From: Zancudomyces culisetae
Lineage: Eukaryota > Kickxellomycota > Harpellomycetes > Harpellales > Legeriomycetaceae
DNA: 64,000 nt
Reading direction: 5' to 3'
NCBI GenBank assembly: GCA_001969505.1
Contig: LSSK01000073.1
Location: 41,516-105,515 of the forward strand
A model generated the notes under the pieces. That model had not been told where the DNA came from and did not search any database. It saw only the letters and a list, made by a program, of their open reading frames with translations. Below are positions 56,912 to 64,000 of the stretch, in pieces. Numbering within the stretch: position 1 is the stretch's first letter; each line of letters starts with the position of its first letter. The translations under genes and the position numbers were made by a program.

Positions 56912-59900
56912 CCTATTAGTTCCGGTGTTTATCTTGTTTTTGTTCTTGTTCTTGTTATCAATGTGTATATCTTTTCAAAGGTACAAAACGAATAGTTAAA
57001 AAAAATAACTCGGCATAACCCAAAAACGTTTAGTATGAAGTGAAAAGTTAAAATTGAAGAAATATTTTTTGATTGTTGCTTGACCCGTACCGGACTAATA
57101 TATATATACATGTATTTATGTGGTAATATGCGAGGGTGTGTGCTTTCAAGAAAGTTTGGCAAAATATTGCTATTTGCTGTTACCAATGTTGCAAATGAAT
57201 AATTTTGCATTAATGATGATAATGACACATGTTTTATAAAACTATGAAAATTGCTTTTTTTTATCGCCCACACCCATTCCTCATTCAGGAAAGTTCAAAA
57301 GAGAATATTCTGGTTAATCTCTCCCTTTGTTTCTTGCTTTTGGCTCATTTGAGTTTCTATCTATTAAATTTTGACGGAATTCTATCATTCCAGTTTGTGC
57401 ACAGTGGTTTCGTGAAAATAGAGCTTTTAATTTTCACAAACATGCCAACTTTATTTGTTTTTTTTATTTAGCGCATTATTTATCCAGGCGTCATACTTTT
57501 GTTGCTCATTTTTGTTTCTGGAGTGGGCTTTGAACTAAATAGCTATAAATATGATTTGAATTTAAAATTGGAAAGACCTGTACATTATTTTTGGTCCATT
57601 AAACAATAAAAAACATACTCACATTATCTGGTAATTGGTGCGTTTTTCCTTTGGCATGTCAAAGAATGGCTCAAATTTGAATCGATTGTAGTTCACAAAA
57701 AAAAGACGCATTCAGATTAACCGGGAAAAAAAAAGAAAATTTGCTCATTTTTTTTGTCGTGTTCATGCACAATGCTTCCGCCTCCATTGACAAATATACC
57801 ACCAATTGTTAAATTGGTTTTGTAGTAATGAGCCTGCACATCATTAACCCAAATTAATATTTAATGTATTGGTACGGTATATTAAATATTTATGCTATAG
57901 TTTGCGTTTCCCAGCACAGACTTTGAAGTGGGCTAGCTAGTTAGATCTGGCTAGAGCATTTTTACCAATTCGCTATAATCACAGCTGCGCTCCAAGAAAA
58001 AGATGTGGAAATCCTTAAGTTTACAATAATTTTTCTATAGTCGTCTAAAAGTATGAATAAAACGCCTAAAATTTAAATGAAATTAATGATTTTCGTACTT
58101 GTTTTGATTAACAACAAATTGCACCAATATCCGCTATATCAGCTAGAAATGGTAATTCATGCCAAACTACAACAATCTCTGGCTTTAAGTATACTATTCT
58201 CACTTTATGCTTTGTTTTTGAAACACCAACCCATGATATGGAAAACGCCGCTAATTTTTGCTACATCCTATTCGAGGGTGTTATTTTGGTATGGAGTATG
58301 TTTTGCAACATTTTAAAAGCAAAAATACCGGATTTTGGCACTTGCAACACTAAGCATCCAACCAATTCCTAAACAAAATGTAAATCAAAGCACTTGCTGA
58401 CTGGGATAATAGATACCATAATTAAACACTTGCCAGCTTTTGAAAATCATAAACATCTGCGCGGCGGAGTTTAGGTTAAGGTTTAAACGTAAACAAATAA
58501 TCAGTAGGCTAAATAAAAACTGTCGCCTTAGTTGCGACACCGAATCTTGTTCCGCTAGTATTTACCACCATTTTCAAAGCATGTGCGATATTTTTGTAGT
58601 AACTATTTTTGTGGGCAATAAAGCGTCGGCGTCGGCAGTAATTTAAACTAACCGGGTATGTAAAACGTTGCGCAAATTACACAAATGCACCTATCAATAT
58701 CACCTCGACCCCACTCCCAAAATACCCAATCCATCCAATTCTGAATCATTGTTAATTGGCCAATTGTTAGGTGGCAGCATTGTCCTAGAGTATCATAGCT
58801 ATTCATATTCTGCTTTGAGAAATTAGCATTTCTGAATAAGAGCTGGAGTAGAAAGGGTAAAATAGCACATTTCAAAGAAATTGTTTTTTCTGGTAAGAAT
58901 CTTGGGGAAGTCAAAGGAGCGGAATGTATTTTAAAATGTTGTAGAAAATGAGATATGACGGACATCAGTTTATCCAAAATAAATCGTGAGTTCAGTAACC
59001 TTATTGCGCAATTATGTATTTATTTGATGCTTCTTGTTCTTCTGCTATTTTGGTGTTTTAACTGTTTTAAAAAAAGGACTTTCAAAAAATGCTAGGATGT
59101 GCAGATTTCTCTATATACGAATTTCATATGGCCTAAAACCTGTCTTTTATTCACCCTACTAGAATCCGATACAATCATTTGCAGAATAAACTTTAAAGAC
59201 TTAGATAAGGCAATCAGTATGATTTTCAAACACACACTCATACACACGCGCAAAAAAATAAACAAAAACCGATTGCAGCTGCAACTTTAGGAGTTAAAAT
59301 TATACCAGAAAATTAATCTCATTACTCTTTACTGGCCTCCTTAATGTTTCTTGAAATGCACAGAATGTTGACTTTATTCCATATCGAGCTTTTAACACAC
59401 CTATTAACATCCGTACCACCCCCTTTCCAATTTGAATAAATAAAATGTATAGCTTGGTGATGTCACAGTACAAAAACACTGGAAAATGGTGATCCACAGC
59501 TGTGTTGTTTACTTGACACAGATTCTGCTTTCTATTTTATAGCAAACATTATAAGGCAAATACATGCCGTGACATGATCGGCTATTTTCCGCTTTATAAT
59601 AAATTGATAATAGACTATACGTTTATAACTAAGCTGAGAATTAATTATATCGAGAATTGGGCCAATATATACGCGAAAAAACTTGAACTCGCATTCGATT
59701 CTTATTTCTTATGTATTCTTCCACTAAAGCCTGGTAATAAAGAACATTGACACTTTCTATTAGCACATTTTTTTTGTGTACAGCTCAATGTTTGCTATTT
59801 TACACATCACATCCTGACAGGACTTGTGTAAGCCGCGTGCCAATATATCTAACATTAAAATTAGCATCACTTTTTTGGGTTTCAACTACATATGTTACTA

Positions 59901-60399
59901 TCTTGTGTGCAAATACTATCCTGAAAAAAATCAGCACGTCATCGGTGTATATTAAAAATAAAACAATGGTACATTTGCAGCCAGAGACATCAGCATTACT
60001 TTGTGAGACTACACGTGTCATATATTGCCATGACAGCATCATTGTAAACTCATTGGTTGGATATTTGTGTAGTTTTTTCTTGCGATAATAATTCTTGGAA
60101 CCAAACCCTGTTCTTGGGTAGCAATCAGGATTTTTTTTTTAAAAAAACAAAAAAAAACGCTAGTAGGCCTTTACGGAGCTTGTATGCAACTATATCCATT
60201 ACTAAAGAGAAATAATCTGCCAAGCAGACTTAAATTTTCATGTCTGAGGAGAGGGGTTCCAAGTAGTAGATTACATAATATATTGGTAAAATGTTGAGTA
60301 TCAAAAGCAAGAAAAAAGTGGATATGTCCTAGATATAAATAAAATGGAGTATACATATCCAGACGCCAACAACACTGCTGCTGATAAGTTAAGGGTTTT
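56912..60399. other. 3.5 kb gene-poor region
   Basis: Only short ORFs, several on both strands at the same place. Some plus-strand ORFs (about 57.2-57.5, 58.1-58.3 and 59.7-60.1 kb) are hydrophobic, but they match nothing I know and may reflect T-rich composition. The word CGGCGGAGTTT (58462-58472) is shared with 54639-54649. A T11A7 stretch lies near 60130-60150. No tRNA or transposon signature was found. Confidence 0.45.
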
Positions 60400-62667
60400 T
60401 TACCATCGCGATTCATAAAAGTTGATTTTTGCTGATGTGTTATTTTTTATTGACCATGCGGAACACGCCCTCCTTGCATTTGTCACCATATCCTCAGTGC
60501 CTGATGCAAATACACCATAAATGGCGTTCCCATTCTCCTTCACGATCTTCTCATATATTTCATAGTAGTTTGGTCTATTAACATATGCAGATACAAAAGA
60601 GACATTTAGGCCGTGGAACCTTTCAAGCATGCTGTAAAAGTTGTTTTCGTAATTTTTTTCACATGCCAGATTGATGCTCGTTAGATATAGCGACATGCTG
60701 AATTTGTTTGAAAACCGCATTGACTTGAGTCGCTCAACAACATCCTAAGTAAAATATTTATCATTACAGTGTTATTTTGGTTTTTTCATGTTTATAGTCT
60801 AACTGAGTAGCTACTAATCATGAGGATATGTATAAAATCTATCTTTCTTACCTCCATAAAGCCGAATAACGAAACCTCGCGATTGCTCCATACAACATGA
60901 ATTTTTTTTAGTTTGTAGTCATTTGAGACGTTATTGATATCATAAATAAATTTGTTGACCACAGACTTAACTGTAGATATCCCAGTTCCGCTAGCAATGA
61001 GTACTGCAATTTCATTTTCAAATATGTACCTCACTGGACTCTCATAATAACCACTCACCCACAGGTTAGGGCTGGATATACTAGGATTACTCATTATCTT
61101 ATTATAGCCGGACAATGAGAGTCGGTCATTTTTTCCTGATTTTTTATTATTTAAGCATAATAGTGAGGATGCACCTTGGTCAGACGTCACAGTGTCGCTG
61201 TATACACTGCCTCCCGTTTGTTTTTTTTGAAGGTAGTGCTGTGTGTTTGGGTCATTATTCTCTGTATCTATTATTTTTTCAAAGTTGTTTGATACTCTTA
61301 CATCAAAAAACTCTTTATCTTTATATTCAACTCTAACTTGTCTCGAAAAAATTATTCCACACAAAATCTGTTCCCAATCACCTTTCCCATTTATTAATAG
61401 ACTTATAAAATCATCACCCGGACCTGTTGCAACGCTATATGGATGCCATTCAGTCAATGAAACATGTGGACAATTAATGTAAACATGACTGAGTGCGCTA
61501 CAGTTTGGGGTCGCTATCTTGGATTGAAAACTGTTAGGGTCGATTTTAAACTGAATTTCAAACGCGCTTTTTGACCACTTTCTCGCATAGATTTCCTTAA
61601 AGCTGGTCTTTTTCTTGAGAAAGTTTCTGTAGACCCTATCTACAAGGTATATTGCTAGTGTTATCAACCACGTTTTTCCGCTGTATTGATGAAAATATTG
61701 AAAAGCAAGAGCCACAATTATCAGGTGATGCGAGTAGTAAAACAATTTGTATGATGCATTTCTGAAATAGGCTATTGTATTTATGATAGTATTTAGCAAG
61801 CGTTATATAGTGGATAACGTGTATTTGATATTACAATTATATTAATACTTTTGTTGTAGTTGTTGGGATAGCTCCACAGCAAAATATCCTATCATTGGCT
61901 TCCGCTTTCCACCACGCCTCACAAAAGTATATATATATGAATAAAACTTACGCATAGACATTACAATCGGGAACGTATAAAAGATAAAAGCACATAAACC
62001 CGTAATGAGCTCGTGTTGGTCTGCATATTTTTTAAATATTAGCGGAGCTCTTGTATTTGGGGGTCTTGGAACGTGCTGTACTCCATTGTATATCACAAGC
62101 CGCTTTTCAGAATTCATTATATATGTCGTATCAAACAAGGGTGCGTACATCATGAAAAACCCCAAAATTCCATGAATTACAAACCAAATGAAAAAACATG
62201 TCGCAAAATACATGTGCAGTTCTACTTGGTTTTCTATTCGTATAGATCTCCATCCTATAACCCATCTAAGATACCTCCTTGGTTTGAATATACTACTAAT
62301 AGGGTCTAGGAAAAGGATTCTAGCAACATGTAATACGGTTGGCGACATTGTTATGAAGAGTATAGTAAGGTTGTAGCTTATTGAAGCATTTGTCGCTTTG
62401 AATAGCGTAGTAAGTCCCAGTGTACCACCCCCATATCTAATGTACCCTTGTATGAAAGCAAGTACCTGAAAAATGGTCATAAAAACCATTATCCCCCTCC
62501 GACTCACTAACAAAAGTATTAGTTGATAAAAAATTTATTGTACACCATTGGTTGTGATATGTATTTGTTATGTTTTAATGAATATGTTCGCCAATTAACA
62601 AGTACTTACAATAGAAGTCGTATATAGCACTATTGTATTTATCGTTTGACTTCGTAACCCTCGTCAT
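60400..62667 (-). CDS. Divergent NADPH oxidase (NOX)-type flavocytochrome, four exons
   Basis: Exons 62667-62610, 62506-61952, 61771-60852 and 60744-60400 encode 625 residues. NOX enzymes pass electrons from NADPH through FAD and two hemes to oxygen across a membrane. Helix 3 carries His117 and His131 (H-x13-H) and helix 5 His219 and His232 (HHL motif, 13 apart), the same spacing as gp91phox. FAD binding is in SLTEWHPYSVATGPGDDF followed by GKGDWEQ. A ~110-residue Ser/Asn-rich insert precedes the NADPH site (EIAVLIASGTGIST), then VVWSNREVSLFGFME and VNRPNYYEIYEKI. The conserved DGPxG and CGP motifs are changed (SGYYES; FASGTED), and the end is ...INFYESRW rather than KENF. No EF-hand or p22-like region is present. 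Exon 1 is short and inferred from splice sites and phase. Ferric reductase is the alternative, but the heme spacing argues against it. Confidence 0.83.
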
Positions 62668-64000
62668 ACTTTCAGTTGTTCTTATCTAATCCACTTCCTA
62701 TAATCCGAATGAGAGTAACACAAATTTCAAGCCTATTTTGCAACTTCGCCTATCAAGCAAATGAACTCACTAAAGTACCAAGGTTCACATCACCAATTTA
62801 ACGTTGGCTTATAAATACTGGTATATCTTGTCTGTTCCGATGAATTACAAGAGTTTCTGAAATGAAAACTGAAATATATTATTTTTTTCAGTGCACAGCT
62901 ATTTTTAACGAAACCAGAATATAACTCACTTCTTTTTATTGATTGCTTGGATATATAAAAAAAAAATGAGCAGCTTTGTTTAAAAACCAAATACACAACA
63001 TAATGATAGATTTTGAGCGTACAGACACTTTATTCATGGCTTTCAGAGATGAATCACGCGTTAATTAGGGATTCAATCCTCATGGAGTGGATAGTCCACG
63101 TTTCCAACGCCCAAGAGTTCACAATAGAAATAGCAGTTAAAACCACATCTTTACATTTTATGATGGTCTACACGACCCATAAACACCAAATTCTTCATCT
63201 ACTCAACCTGAGTTACAAAGTATGGATTTGGACAATACCAAATTTGAGAATAATAATTAAGACTCCTTATAACCTAAATTTTGTGAAGAAAAAAGCAAGA
63301 ATGATTATCCTTGGAGTTTTTGAGCCCAAAAGTATCTGATATGTATCAATTTTGTCCACTGTTCACCAGAAGAAAGGAAGAATGAAATTAACAAGAAAAG
63401 GAATGGACCGATGAACGTGAGCATGGAAATACAAAAAGAAACTTTTGCATTTGAGTGTGTGATGTTTGTGGATTTTAAAGTGTACTTTATACCTGTGTAC
63501 TTGGCTATTAATTATTATTTTTATTTTTTCATACGCTCTTTCCTACGGATATTTATTCTTTGAGGCTGTATTATCTAAATTTTCCTTGTGAAACCAAAAT
63601 CAATAGAAAATGAGACTAGCAAGACAACAGCCTCGCGTTTCCCACAAAAAAACCTTTAATTATGGATTTATCTTTATCTAGTACAACATGTACTTGGCTT
63701 TTCAAGTAATGGGAATTGAATAAAGCAAGTTCAAAAATGCAGTGTGAAATACACCAAAAAAAAAGATCTCAAAATGTGCAGCTACGATGGTGCTTCTATG
63801 CCAAAATCTCAGAGATATGCACTCAGCACAGGTATATTGAGTGTATGCTAAGTTTATAGCCATACCACTAGCGGCTCAGAGCTGGTGTAAAACACAACAA
63901 ATAAGTAGGAAGTTTCTTTACTTAAAAAAAGAAGCTGATGCGCTCAAATACACAGCTAGTAGCTGGTATAGAATAATATGTATGATGTGAGTCATATTAT
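62668..64000. other. Upstream region of the NOX-like gene to window end
   Basis: No supportable gene. A 96-codon plus-strand ORF from 63049 to 63339 has no recognisable features and is not called. The window end may cut a gene that starts further right. Confidence 0.4.

Noticed and set aside
58077-58316. Hydrophobic plus-strand ORF of 79 codons
   Set aside because: Hydrophobicity follows from T-rich sequence; no splice partners or homologous family could be recognised.
59800-60042. Minus-strand ORF containing YTDDVLIF, resembling a reverse-transcriptase YxDD box
   Set aside because: The ORF is only 80 codons, and no other RT, RNase H, integrase or LTR motif lies nearby. A four-residue match in AT-rich sequence is expected by chance.
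63049-63339. 96-codon plus-strand ORF near the window end
   Set aside because: No recognisable domain, no neighbouring compatible exons and an amino-acid composition typical of random AT-rich frames.

Overview
The window is eukaryotic, AT-rich nuclear DNA from a fungus. The main evidence is a single-chain URA2-type protein (glutaminase, carbamoyl-phosphate synthetase, dead dihydroorotase and aspartate transcarbamylase), a two-pore eight-helix TOK1-type potassium channel, and fungal versions of UTP5, ASA1, SHP1, GAA1, TPA1 and CDC1/TED1. Many genes are split by short GT-AG introns (about 60-280 nt). Donor sites are relaxed (GTAAGT, GTATGT, GTTTGT, GTTAGT, GTCAGT), unlike the strict donors of Saccharomyces-like yeasts, and there is a NOX-like oxidase. 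An intron-rich ascomycete or an earlier-branching AT-rich fungus fits; the window alone does not settle the lineage.

Layout. 0.8-10 kb: URA2 (+), convergent with a UNC93-like transporter (-). 10-15.3 kb: a 5.3 kb gene-poor stretch. 15.3-19.5 kb: UTP5 (+), convergent with a fidgetin/Sap1-type AAA ATPase (-). 21.4-24.2 kb: an orphan seven-helix membrane protein (+) and mitochondrial ribosomal protein MRPS9 (-), whose last exon is only 13 nt. 26.6 kb: two tRNA-Thr genes (AGU and UGU anticodons) six bases apart with one terminator. 27.3-37.2 kb: four intron-containing genes: SHP1 (-, 8 exons), a DUF4604/KIAA1143 homologue (-), TOK1 (+, 7 exons) and ASA1 (-, 8 exons, one likely GC-AG intron). 39-54.4 kb: the densest part, with CDC1/TED1 (+) overlapping TPA1 (-) tail to tail by 10 bp, an SMPD4-like protein (+), GAA1 (+, 10 exons), an unrecognised probably mitochondrial protein (+) and a leucine-rich-repeat protein (-). 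56.2-62.7 kb: a single-pass membrane protein (-) and a divergent NOX-type flavocytochrome (-, 4 exons).

How the genes relate. Most are unrelated housekeeping genes. Two themes recur. First, several products act in the ER membrane; GAA1 (GPI attachment) and CDC1/TED1 (GPI remodelling) serve consecutive steps of one pathway and lie 7 kb apart. Second, palindromic A(7-10)T(7-10) tracts resembling the RRPE / AATTTT growth element of yeasts sit about 200-290 bp upstream of UTP5 (two copies), MRPS9 and TPA1. This suggests shared growth-linked control of ribosome biogenesis, mitochondrial ribosome and translation genes.

All spliced models were built by hand from reading-frame continuity, splice consensus and family similarity. 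Exon borders given below keep the frame throughout, but no transcript data were available.
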